From Polyangiaceae bacterium (lineage in GTDB: Bacteria; Myxococcota_A; Polyangia; Polyangiales; Polyangiaceae), in the NCBI GenBank assembly GCA_020849655.1, contig JADLFU010000189.1, forward strand, positions 1-42,439: a DNA stretch of 42,439 bases, written 5' to 3'. Positions within the stretch are counted from its first letter, which is position 1. The number at the start of each line of letters is the position of its first letter. This document shows positions 15,345 to 23,211 of this stretch, piece after piece. Below the pieces are notes generated by a model. It was not told the origin of the DNA and made no database searches. It was given only the letters and a program-made list of their open reading frames with translations. The translations under genes were made by a program, and so were the position numbers.

Positions 15345-16532
15345 TCAGAACGAGCCGGCGGCGGCGATCCCGCGCAGCTCCGGCCCGACCATCGGCGCGA
15401 CCGCCCACTCTCGCCTCGGCGCCCGCGCGGCGGCGGCGGCGTCGCCCTTCCTCGCGGTCAAGAAGTACCCGCCGACGAGCCCCGCCGCGCCGATCACCGC
15501 GAGCCCGAGCCCCACGTTCGCGAACTTCGCGTCGGTGTTCGAGTCGTCGATCGAGCTCTGGTACTTCTTGCAGGCGTCCCCGTAGACGGCCTTCACCTGG
15601 TTCGTCTGCGTGGGAGCGCACGGGCCCTGGCCGCCGAGCGGCGGGTCGGGCTGCTGCTGGCGCGCCTTGATCTGGTCCTTGATGTCGTCGGCGTTCGAGG
15701 TGGCGTCGCCCTTCGCCTTCGTGAACAAGACGAACATCCCGAGGCCGACGACCGCCGCCCCGCCCGACGCCCACGCGACGGGCGAGCGCTTCGCCCATGT
15801 CATGAACTTCTCGCGGTCGCCGCCGCTCGTCGAGAAGCGCGCGTCCGCCGCGGGCTCCGAGGGCGGCGCGGGCCTCGGCTCGTCCTTCGGCGGCGCGGGC
15901 TTCGGCTCGTCCTTCGGCGCGGGCACGGGCACCGGCGCGACGACCGCGCCCCCGCCGCCGAGGTTCAGCTGCGCCATCGTGATCTTCCCCTCGGCCGCCA
16001 TGACGCCCTGGCTGCCTGCCTTGTCGCCCTTCTTCGCCTCGACGACGTGCGGACCGGGCGTGACGTCGAGCGGCTCGCCGAGCGGAGAGGTGCCGATCTT
16101 CTTGCCGTCGAGGTACAGCTCCGCGTCGGGGACGTCGACGGCGATCTGGATGCGGCCGATGCGCCCGCGCGCGTCGGCGAGGCCCTTCTCGGCCTCCGCG
16201 CGCTTCGGGTGGGACGCCGTCGCCGGGTCGCGGAGGAACTCCTTGAAGTGCCCCGCGGCCTCGAAGGCCTTGCCGGACAGCATCTCCGCCTGCGCGAGGT
16301 TGAGGAGGACGTCGGGGTGCTTCTTCAGCGCGTACGCTTGCAAGAAGGCCGCGCGGGCCAGCTCGAACTTCTTCTCGTCGAAGAGCCGGACGCCCTCCTG
16401 GAACCGCTTGCGCGCCTCGGCCGTCACGGCCGGGTCTTCCTGCGCGAGCGCGCGCGCCGGGGCGAGGAGGACAGGGCCAGCGAGGGACGGCAAGAGGAGG
16501 CTGAGCGTGAAGGCGCGCAGGCGAGCGTTCAT
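15345..16532 (-). CDS. Exported TPR-PEGA protein with two C-terminal membrane helices
   Basis: This 395-residue protein has a signal peptide ending near ALAQ (residues 1-30), then a TPR-like helical region (about 35-110, AEARKRFQEGVRLFDEKKFE, then LLNLAQAEMLSGKAFEAAGH). A PEGA-like beta domain follows at about 127-180 (VPDAELYLDGKKIGTSPLGE), then a Pro/Lys/Glu-rich linker. Two hydrophobic helices (about 250-268 and 338-360) bracket a Cys-containing loop. TPR-PEGA proteins of this design are abundant in myxobacteria and often sit beside Ser/Thr kinases. Here the next genes upstream are a Pro-rich membrane protein and a kinase on the same strand, with a 23-nt gap, suggesting an operon. Exact role unknown. 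Confidence 0.75.
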   Translation of the reverse strand: MNARLRAFTLSLLLPSLAGPVLLAPARALAQEDPAVTAEARKRFQEGVRLFDEKKFELARAAFLQAYALKKHPDVLLNLAQAEMLSGKAFEAAGHFKEFLRDPATASHPKRAEAEKGLADARGRIGRIQIAVDVPDAELYLDGKKIGTSPLGEPLDVTPGPHVVEAKKGDKAGSQGVMAAEGKITMAQLNLGGGGAVVAPVPVPAPKDEPKPAPPKDEPRPAPPSEPAADARFSTSGGDREKFMTWAKRSPVAWASGGAAVVGLGMFVLFTKAKGDATSNADDIKDQIKARQQQPDPPLGGQGPCAPTQTNQVKAVYGDACKKYQSSIDDSNTDAKFANVGLGLAVIGAAGLVGGYFLTARKGDAAAAARAPRREWAVAPMVGPELRGIAAAGSF

Positions 16533-16555
16533 GGGGAGGTTCGCTTCGTGGGTTG

Positions 16556-17434
16556 TCAGAACGGGGTGTCGCGGACGATGCCGCCGGGCTTGCCGGGCGG
16601 CTTCTTGTGCGCCGGCGGAGGGTCTTTGGGCGTCGCCGCGGGCTTCGGCGCGGGAGGCGCGGCCGCCACGGGAGGCGCGGCCGCCACGGGCGGGGCAGCG
16701 GGCCTGGTCGGCGCGACGGGCTCGGGCGGGGTCGGCGCCGCGGGCTTCGGCTCATCCCTCGGCGGCGGCGGGACGGCGGGCTTCGGCTCGTCCTTCGGGG
16801 GCTCCGCCTTCGCCGCGGGCTTGTCGGCCGCGGTGTCGGCGGGCTTCGCGGCGTCGCCGCCGGAGTCCTTCGAGCCGGAGAGCGCGAACGCAGCGCCGAG
16901 CCCCAGCAGCACCACCGCCGCCGCGGCGCCCAGCACCAGCGGCAGCTTGCTCTTCGCCTTCGGCGGCGCGAGGTCGTCGTCGTCCACCGGCGCGGCGGCG
17001 GGCGCGGGCCTCGGCGCGGGCGCGGGCTTCGGCGCGGTGAGCGGCACGACCATGCCCGGCTCGAGCCGCACCGTCATCCCGGCGCCCTTGGGCGGCGCCG
17101 TGGGCTCCAGGGCGGGCGCGGGCGCGTCCGCGGGGGGCGCGGGAGCAGGTGACGGCGCCGCGACGGCCTCCGCGGGGGGCGCGGGCGCGGCCTCGACGGA
17201 CGCCTGCGCGGCGGCGGGGGCCTGATCCACGAGCGGGGCCGGCTCGACCGTGCGGGCCGGCTCGATCGTGCGCGTCGGCTCGATCGTCGGCTGCGGACCC
17301 GCGGAGAGCAGCGTCACGTCGGAGCTGAACGCGGCCGCGGCGGGCTTGTCAGCGACCGGATCGTCCTCCCACGCAGGCTTGAAATTTTCGGCGAATTTCT
17401 CCGCGTCTTCGGGCGCGAGGTGCGGCGTGCTCAT
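16556..17434 (-). CDS. Pro/Ala-rich single-pass membrane protein
   Basis: This 292-residue protein starts at ATG 17434 with GGAG just upstream. About 155 N-terminal residues are low-complexity Pro/Ala/Glu with scattered Thr (TIEPTRTIEPARTVEPA), possible phosphorylation sites. One transmembrane helix follows at about 163-185 (LVLGAAAAVVLLGLGAAFAL), then a Pro/Lys/Ala-rich tail containing an 18-nt DNA repeat (PPVAAA twice). No folded domain is obvious. The gene lies between a kinase and a TPR-PEGA protein on the same strand, so it may be a kinase substrate or a spacer-like envelope linker; that is inference. A short acidic N-terminus (EDAEKFAENFKPAWEDD) is the only non-repetitive segment. Confidence 0.65.
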   Translation of the reverse strand: MSTPHLAPEDAEKFAENFKPAWEDDPVADKPAAAAFSSDVTLLSAGPQPTIEPTRTIEPARTVEPAPLVDQAPAAAQASVEAAPAPPAEAVAAPSPAPAPPADAPAPALEPTAPPKGAGMTVRLEPGMVVPLTAPKPAPAPRPAPAAAPVDDDDLAPPKAKSKLPLVLGAAAAVVLLGLGAAFALSGSKDSGGDAAKPADTAADKPAAKAEPPKDEPKPAVPPPPRDEPKPAAPTPPEPVAPTRPAAPPVAAAPPVAAAPPAPKPAATPKDPPPAHKKPPGKPGGIVRDTPF

Positions 17435-17567
17435 GAAAGCTCCGTGCGAAGGGGATGGGACGCTAGCACCCTCTCCCCAGCCACGGCAACGCGACCTGCC
17501 CTCCGTCCATCCTGCAGGAATCGTCGCGTGTCGCTGTCAGCGCGCGGGTCGTTCAACGCCCCAAAGC

Positions 17568-19229
17568 TCACTTCCCTTTGCACTGTCGAGCGTACTGCGC
17601 GTCGACATTCGGCGCGGCCGCGCCCACGCCGCCCGCGATCCCTGCGATCTGGCGGGCGCGCGCGCACTTCCCGCTGTTGGCGGCCTGGCCCACCTGGGTC
17701 GGGATGGCGCCCGCGATCGCGCGGCGGGCGTTCTCGCGAGAGGAGCCGCTGCAGCTGCCGTAGAGCGCGTAGGCCGACACCACGTCCGAGCCGGCGCGCT
17801 TCAGCGCCTCCTGGCAGGCCTCCTCGCCGGTGACCGTGGGCCTCGGGGGCGTCGTCGCCGTCGGGTGCGCGACCGCGGTGACGACGGGCTTCGCGTCCGG
17901 GGGCGGGGCGGAGGACGCCGCGCTCGCCGCCGCGCCGCTCGACTCGTCGCCGCCGCTGTCCTTCTTGCCGGTGAACATCAGCGCGGCCACGGTGCCGGCG
18001 ACGCCGAGCGCGACGACGCCGACGAGCACCCAGATGAGCTTGCCGCCCCCTCCGCCCGACGGGGCCGCCGCCTCCTGGGGAGGCATCATCGCGGGCTGCA
18101 TCATCGGCGACGGCATCGGCATCGGCGTCGCCGGCTGCGCCATCGGCTCGGCCGACTGCGTCACGGGGCCGCTCGGCTGGTGCGGCGTCAGCACCGCCGT
18201 GCCGCCCGCGCCGGCCGCGCCGACCGCCCCCGAGTGCACGTCGGAGGTCGTCGTCGCGCCCAGCATGCGCCCCGCGCCGATGGAGAAATCTTCGAAGAAC
18301 TCGCGCACCGTCGCGTGGCGCTCCTCCGGCTTCTTCAGCATCGCCCGCGTGATCGCGGCCTTCATCTTGCCGGGGACGTCGGTGAACGTCGGCGAGTCCT
18401 CGAAGGGAAACGGCTGCGCGGTCAGGTGCTTCGTCGCCCACTCCCACGGCGTGTTCGCCTCGAACGGGAGGCGGCCGGAGAGCATCTCGTAGGCCATCAC
18501 GCCGAGCGAGTAGATGTCGCTCCGCGCGTCGAGCTCCTTGCCCGAGAACTGCTCGGGGCTCATGTAGGGCGGCGTCCCGAGGACCATCCCCTGCTGCGTG
18601 AGCTTCTGCTCCTTCGCCGCGTCGGTGGAGCCCTTGCGCGCCGCGATGCCGAAGTCGAGCACCTTCACGACGTCGACCTCGTCGCCCACCGTCGTCAGCA
18701 CGATGTTCTCGGGCTTCAGATCGCGGTGCACGATGCCCTGCTTGTGGGCCTCCGAGAGCGAGCCGCACACCTGGCCGAGGATGCGCTCGACGCGCTCCGG
18801 CGCCATGGGCCCGTGGTCCTCGAGGACCTTCGCGCAGTTGGGCCCCTCGACGAACTCCATCGCGATGTAGAGGGTGCCGTCGCCCGCCTGGCCGAAGTCC
18901 TCGACGCGGATCGTGTTCGGGTGCTTCAGCTGCGCGACGGTGCGGCACTCGCGGTGAAACCGCTCGACGATCCCGGGGTCTCTCGAGAGGTGCGAGTGCA
19001 GCGTCTTCACGGCCACCCGCTGCCTCAGCCCCGCGATGCTGCGCTCGGCCTCGTACACGCGGCCCATCCCGCCCTCGCCGAGCAGCTTGACGATCGTGTA
19101 GCGGCCGCCGAGCTCCTGCCCGATGAGCGGATCGACCTCGGGCTCTTCGCGCGTGGGCACCAGCGTGCCGCACTTCGCGCAGAACCTCGCGCCCTCGATG
19201 TTCGGTGTGTCGCACGCAGGACAGTCCAT
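17568..19229 (-). CDS. Zinc-ribbon Ser/Thr protein kinase (Hanks type), membrane anchored
   Basis: This 553-residue kinase begins with a zinc ribbon (CPAC at 3-6 and CAKC at 17-20). The kinase domain runs about 44-310: glycine loop LGEGGMGRVYEA, catalytic loop HRDLKPEN at 168-175, DFG at 192-194, and GTPPYMSPEQ at the activation segment end. A long Pro/Met/Gln-rich linker leads to a transmembrane helix near 390-415 (LIWVLVGVVALGVAGTVAAL). A C-terminal extracytoplasmic domain of about 100 residues contains four Cys. All catalytic residues are present, so it should be active. It lies upstream of the Pro-rich membrane protein and the TPR-PEGA protein, probably its partners. Target unknown. Confidence 0.92.
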   Translation of the reverse strand: MDCPACDTPNIEGARFCAKCGTLVPTREEPEVDPLIGQELGGRYTIVKLLGEGGMGRVYEAERSIAGLRQRVAVKTLHSHLSRDPGIVERFHRECRTVAQLKHPNTIRVEDFGQAGDGTLYIAMEFVEGPNCAKVLEDHGPMAPERVERILGQVCGSLSEAHKQGIVHRDLKPENIVLTTVGDEVDVVKVLDFGIAARKGSTDAAKEQKLTQQGMVLGTPPYMSPEQFSGKELDARSDIYSLGVMAYEMLSGRLPFEANTPWEWATKHLTAQPFPFEDSPTFTDVPGKMKAAITRAMLKKPEERHATVREFFEDFSIGAGRMLGATTTSDVHSGAVGAAGAGGTAVLTPHQPSGPVTQSAEPMAQPATPMPMPSPMMQPAMMPPQEAAAPSGGGGGKLIWVLVGVVALGVAGTVAALMFTGKKDSGGDESSGAAASAASSAPPPDAKPVVTAVAHPTATTPPRPTVTGEEACQEALKRAGSDVVSAYALYGSCSGSSRENARRAIAGAIPTQVGQAANSGKCARARQIAGIAGGVGAAAPNVDAQYARQCKGK

Positions 19230-19275
19230 CGCGGCGGGAGCCTCGCACGATCCGGCCGTCGCGGGCTACCCCGCG

Positions 19276-19515
19276 TCACCCGCGCAGGCGCCCCGCGCGC
19301 GCGGCGAGCTTCGCCTCCGCGCCGCACACGTGGCAGCCGGACCCGAGCGCGGTGGAGAGAAAGGCGCCGTACGCGAGCCCGCGCACGCGCACCTCGTCGA
19401 CGGGGCTGCCGCCGGGGAACAGGCACGCCGCGCCGCTCGTCCCGCACGAGCACGCCACCGAGAACACCCTGCCGCCCGCGCCGCCGACGCTGCGCCACGC
19501 CTCCACGATCGCCAT
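19276..19515 (-). CDS. Small Cys-rich protein
   Basis: A candidate 79-residue protein starts at ATG 19515 and ends at TGA 19276-19278, in the gap between the kinase and hrcA. It contains CSCGTSGAAC (residues about 20-29) and CHVCG near residue 64, so two pairs of thiols that could bind zinc, and a balanced mix of other residues (VDEVRVRGLAYGAFLSTALG). Third positions are mostly G or C. The frame stays open further upstream but with poor composition, which supports the ATG start. No family recognised. It could be co-transcribed with the zinc-ribbon kinase 46 nt downstream. Confidence 0.5.
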   Translation of the reverse strand: MAIVEAWRSVGGAGGRVFSVACSCGTSGAACLFPGGSPVDEVRVRGLAYGAFLSTALGSGCHVCGAEAKLAARAGRLRG

Positions 19516-19567
19516 GCACGACGTAGATGCGCGACCGCGGCGGGGCGTTCGCCGGCTTGACGTCGCC

Positions 19568-20659
19568 GTGACTTCCGGCACCCTGACGGCGTTGCCAGAG
19601 TCCGCCCTCGAAGACCTCTCCGCGCGCGCGCGACGCATCCTCGTCGCCCTCATCACCGAGTACGTCGAGACGGGCGAGCCGGTGGGCAGCCGGGTGCTCT
19701 CGAAGAAGTACGGCCTCGATCTGTCAGCGGCCAGCATCCGCAACGTGCTCGCCGATCTCGAGGACGGCGGGCTGCTCGTGCAGCCCCACACGTCCGCGGG
19801 GCGCGTGCCGACCGACCGCGCGTTTCGCTACTTCGTCGACGCGCTCTTGCAGGTGCGGCCGCTCGCGCCGAGCGATCGCGAGGCCCTGCGCGCGCGCTTC
19901 GCCGACGTGAAGAAGGGCGACGATCTGCTGCGGAGCTCGGGGAAGATCCTGTCCGATCTGACCGGCGGCGTCGCGGTCGTGCTGTCGCCTCGCCCGGAGA
20001 CGCGCACGCTGCGGCAGCTCAGGTTCATCCCCACGCGGCCTGGCGAGCTGCTCAGCGTCGTCGTGTTCTCCGACGGGCACGTCGAGCACACGTACGTGCC
20101 GTTCGAGGGCGTCGTCACCGAGGCCGAGCTCCTGCGCGTCCACGAGCTGCTCGCGGACGTCGTCGACGGGCGCACGCTCTCCGCCGTGCGCGATCTGTGC
20201 GAGCGCCGCCTCGCCGATCAAGAGGTGCAGGTCGACTCCTTGCGGCACCGCGCCTTCGAGCTCGGGCGGCGCGCGGCGGGCGGCGCGAGCAAGGCGGAGG
20301 TGCTGATCGAGGGGCAGTCCCGGCTGCTCGAGCGCCCGGAGCTCGCCGACGTCGAGCGGCTGCGCGATCTCGTGCTCGCGCTCGACGACCGGCGGCTGCT
20401 CGTCGCGCTGCTCGACCGCACCGTGGAGGCCGAGCGGCTGCGCGTCGCCGTCGGGCGCGAGCTCGGCGATCTCGGGGGCGGCGCGCTCGGGGCCGTCGCG
20501 GCGCCCTACTCCGACGGAGGGCGGGTGGCGGGCGCCATCGCGGTGCTCGACGTGCTCCGGATGGACTACTCGAAGGTCATGCCGGTCGTCACGGCGACCG
20601 CCAGCGAGATGAGCGCGGCCATCGACCGCGCCCGGCGCGACGGCGACGACGACGCCTGA
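19568..20659 (+). CDS. hrcA: Heat-inducible transcription repressor HrcA
   Basis: This 363-residue repressor of chaperone operons normally binds CIRCE elements in front of groE and dnaK and is kept active by GroEL. The start is GTG 19568. The N-terminal winged helix covers about residues 10-75: ARRILVALITEYVETGEPVG, SRVLSKKYGLDLSAASIRN, then VLADLEDGGLLVQPHTSAGR followed by VPTDRAFRYFVD, all HrcA hallmarks. The remainder has the GAF-like dimer domain (GGVAVVLSPR, LRQLRFIPT) and ends with the conserved LDVLRMDYSKVMPVV stretch. Length is usual. No dnaK, grpE or groE is in the window and no CIRCE copy was seen, so this is a stand-alone hrcA. Convergent with the aminotransferase. Confidence 0.93.
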   Translation: MTSGTLTALPESALEDLSARARRILVALITEYVETGEPVGSRVLSKKYGLDLSAASIRNVLADLEDGGLLVQPHTSAGRVPTDRAFRYFVDALLQVRPLAPSDREALRARFADVKKGDDLLRSSGKILSDLTGGVAVVLSPRPETRTLRQLRFIPTRPGELLSVVVFSDGHVEHTYVPFEGVVTEAELLRVHELLADVVDGRTLSAVRDLCERRLADQEVQVDSLRHRAFELGRRAAGGASKAEVLIEGQSRLLERPELADVERLRDLVLALDDRRLLVALLDRTVEAERLRVAVGRELGDLGGGALGAVAAPYSDGGRVAGAIAVLDVLRMDYSKVMPVVTATASEMSAAIDRARRDGDDDA

Positions 20660-20670
20660 GCTGGGGCGCG

Positions 20671-21888
20671 TCAGCCGAGCAGCACCTTCGCCATCGCGGC
20701 GGCGACGCGCGGCACCTGCGCCGTCGGCACCGAGCAGAGCGCGACGCGCAGCGACACCGCGAGCGGCACGACGTACACGCCCACCTCGCGGAGCTTCGCG
20801 GCGTCGCCGGGCGGATCCTTGCTCTCGACCGTCACGAAGAAGCCGCCGTCGTACCTGGGGAACTGCAGCCCGAGCGGGCGGGCCGCCTTGTTCCACGCGT
20901 CGACGCGGGTCGCGAGCAGATCGGTGAAGACCTTGCGCTCCTTCGCGGCGCGCCCGCCCTCGTCGAGCAGCCTCGCGACCGCCGCCATGCCCGCGTGGTT
21001 GCAGTTCGACCACGTGCCGCGGCACGCGTACGTGAGGCCCGCGTCGAGATCGGCCACGTCGTCCGCCGACGGCGGGATGGCGACGAGCGCGCCGACGCGC
21101 TGGCCATACGCGAGGAAGCTCTTCGACGCGCTCCACGCGAACGCGATCATCACCTTGTCGGCGATCCTGGCGAGCGCGCTGACGGGGCGAGACAGCGAGC
21201 CCTCGGCGAACGCGGCGTACGCGATGTCGAGCAGCACCGTGAGCGGGCCCGAGGCGCCGTGCTTCGCGAGCACCTCGGCGGTGCGCGCCCAGTCGTCCTC
21301 GCTCATCGAGTAGCCGGTCGGGTTGTGGCAGGGATCGTTCAGCACGACGAGCGCGCGGCCCTGCGCCTGCATCAGCTCGCCGAGCGCGCGATCGAGCGCC
21401 GCGGTGTCGAGCGAGCCGTCCGCGGCGAACATCGAGAACGTCGCGACCTTGCGCCCGTGTTCCGCCGCGATGGTCTGGTACGGGCTCCAGTAGAACGACG
21501 TCGTCAGGAGCGCGTGCCCGTCCTCGACGAACGACGCGAACGCGTGGCGCAGCGCGCCCGTGCCGCCGGGCGTCGCGACGGCGACCGCGCGCGAGGCGAG
21601 GGCCGGCGCCGCCTGGGTGACGTCGCGCTTGACCGCCGCGAGGAACGCCGGCGGGCCCGCGATCGGCGCGTAGCTCGCGAGCTGCTCCGGCGCCGACGAG
21701 AGGAGCGCCTCCGTCAGCGAGGGCAGCGTGCAGAGCTTGCCCGCGTCGTCGAACAGCGCCCCCAGCGTGCCGTTGACGACATCCTCGCCGCGCGCCTTGG
21801 CGTCGGACGCGAGCTTCGACAGCGTGAAGATGGGATCGTTGCCGGGGCGCCCGCGACGCGACGGGACGAGGTGAGCGGAGGAGGCCAT
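20671..21888 (-). CDS. Class I PLP-dependent aminotransferase (AspC/TyrB-like)
   Basis: This 405-residue fold-type I aminotransferase, taken from ATG 21888, probably acts on aspartate or aromatic amino acids with 2-oxoglutarate. Visible motifs are NPTG at 189-192, DIAY at 221-224 and the PLP lysine K256 in SASKSF, followed by YGQRVG. The YGxRVG wording fits the Asp/Tyr subgroup. The start at 21888 is favoured because the 70 nt before it have poor codon use and form a hairpin. However the frame stays open upstream for another 281 codons to ATG 22731, with good coding signal from about 21950 on, so the gene may be read as one 686-residue fusion. Confidence 0.85.
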   Translation of the reverse strand: MASSAHLVPSRRGRPGNDPIFTLSKLASDAKARGEDVVNGTLGALFDDAGKLCTLPSLTEALLSSAPEQLASYAPIAGPPAFLAAVKRDVTQAAPALASRAVAVATPGGTGALRHAFASFVEDGHALLTTSFYWSPYQTIAAEHGRKVATFSMFAADGSLDTAALDRALGELMQAQGRALVVLNDPCHNPTGYSMSEDDWARTAEVLAKHGASGPLTVLLDIAYAAFAEGSLSRPVSALARIADKVMIAFAWSASKSFLAYGQRVGALVAIPPSADDVADLDAGLTYACRGTWSNCNHAGMAAVARLLDEGGRAAKERKVFTDLLATRVDAWNKAARPLGLQFPRYDGGFFVTVESKDPPGDAAKLREVGVYVVPLAVSLRVALCSVPTAQVPRVAAAMAKVLLG

Positions 21889-22731
21889 GGCGGCCCCATA
21901 CCACGCCAGACGACGCGAGGCGTCGCGCCTCGCGCGCCCGGATAACGAGGGAAACCCGACCCGCGCCGCCGGGCCGAGATCGAGCTCGAACCCCGCGCGC
22001 CGGGCCGCGAGCCTCGCGACCGCGGCGGTCGGCGCGACCAGCCGAGGGGCCGCGACCAGCACGTGATCGCCCGCCCCCTCGGACGCGCCGACCGTCACCG
22101 AGCGCCCACCGCCGGAGAGCTGCACGTGCGGGAGCCGCACCCCCGCGGTGCGCACCGACGCGATCGCCAGCAGCACCAGCGCGACACCGACGGCCGGGCG
22201 CGCCAGCACGGGCGCGGCCACGCGGCGCGCGAGATCGACCGTCACGGCCTCGCGCGCCTGCGGGCCCCTCGACGACGACGGCGCGAGCGCCTCCTCCAGC
22301 ACGCCGGGCAGATCGACCTCCTGCGCCGCCTCGCCCACGGAGCCGAGCAGGAGATCGTAGAGGCCGCGCGCGGCGTCGAGGTCGGGGGTGTGCGCGTCGA
22401 TCACGCGCTCGAGCGCGAGCCGCGCGCGAGGATCGATCTTCGCCCGCTCGGCGACGACGATCGCGTCGTGGACCTCTCGAGCGCGCGTGGCCACGAGCGC
22501 GGCGAGCTCGTCGAGCGCAGGATCGCCGTCGTAGTCGGGCGCGAGGCGCGCCGTCAGGATCTCGCACGCCTCGGGCAGCTCGGCCTGCGCGACGCGCACG
22601 TCAGGCAGCACGGCGTCGAGCGCGCGGCTGCTCACGCGCGGGCTGCGGAGCAGCGCCTGCAAGTTCCACAGGCTGCCGACCCCGTCGCGCAGCGCGCCAC
22701 GCGCCTCGATGACTCCCCCTCCGCCACCCAT
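21889..22731 (-). CDS. Unknown membrane protein, in frame with and open into the aminotransferase
   Basis: From ATG 22731 the frame reads about 262 residues with almost 100% G or C third positions, then runs without a stop into the aminotransferase. The N-terminal half is helical and acidic ([30 protein letters not shown]). A single transmembrane helix lies at about residues 172-190 ([19 protein letters not shown]), and a beta-like C-terminal part follows ([15 protein letters not shown]). I do not recognise the family. Codon 263 is TTA (21943-21945), where codon use deteriorates, so the protein probably once ended near there. Its start overlaps the extended ndk reading frame by 131 nt. Confidence 0.55.
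21914..21934 (-). terminator. Hairpin between the unknown membrane protein and the aminotransferase
   Basis: A 9-bp GC stem (CGCGAGGCG with CGCCTCGCG) around a 3-nt loop lies 26 nt upstream of the aminotransferase ATG. There is no T run. It marks the segment as intergenic in character and could terminate or attenuate transcription, or just fold the leader. Confidence 0.4.
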
Positions 22732-23170
22732 ATGCCTCGGATAATGCCCTGGGTTGGACCTCGGAGCCAGGGAAGAAATACGAGATCTCGGCGACGGCGG
22801 TCTCGACGGCGTCCGAGCCGTGCATCGCGTTCTCGCCCTTCGACGCGCCGTAGAGCTTGCGGATCGTGCCCTCGGCCGCCTGCGCGGGATCGGTCGCGCC
22901 GATGACGTCGCGGTACTTCTGGATGGCGTTCTCCGCCTCGAGCACCATCACGACGACCGGGCTGCGCGTCATGAACTCGACGAGCTCACCGAAGAACGGG
23001 CGCGCCGCGTGCACCGCGTAGAACCCCTCCGCGACGCCCTTCGACAGGTGGACCTGCTTCATCGCCTTGATGGAGAAGCCCGCCTGGATCAGGTGGTCGA
23101 TGATCTTGCCGGTGTGCTGCTTCTCGACGGCGTCGGGCTTGATGATGGACAGCGTGCGCTCTTTGGCCAT
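22601..23170 (-). CDS. ndk: Nucleoside diphosphate kinase with abnormal C-terminal extension
   Basis: Ndk transfers the gamma phosphate from ATP to NDPs through a phosphohistidine. The start is ATG 23170. All family features are present: [12 protein letters not shown] at the N-terminus, [11 protein letters not shown], the catalytic H117 in NAMHGSD, and the ending [11 protein letters not shown] at about 127-137. Ndk normally stops near residue 140. Here there is no stop: reading passes CAACCC..., an in-frame TTA at codon 143 (22742-22744), and continues for some 45 Arg-rich residues to TGA at 22601. This lies inside the following gene in another frame. The extension is not real-looking coding. 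pckG ends 41 nt upstream, suggesting co-transcription. Confidence 0.88.
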   Translation of the reverse strand: MAKERTLSIIKPDAVEKQHTGKIIDHLIQAGFSIKAMKQVHLSKGVAEGFYAVHAARPFFGELVEFMTRSPVVVMVLEAENAIQKYRDVIGATDPAQAAEGTIRKLYGASKGENAMHGSDAVETAVAEISYFFPGSEVQPRALSEAYGWRRGSHRGAWRAARRGRQPVELAGAAPQPAREQPRARRRAA

Positions 23171-23211
23171 TGCGCGCGCGGCCTTAGCAAACGCCGTCGA
23201 GAAAATCCATA

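Noticed and set aside
20671-20690. CIRCE element near hrcA
   Set aside because: No TTAGCACTC-N9-GAGTGCTAA copy was found near hrcA or hsp20.
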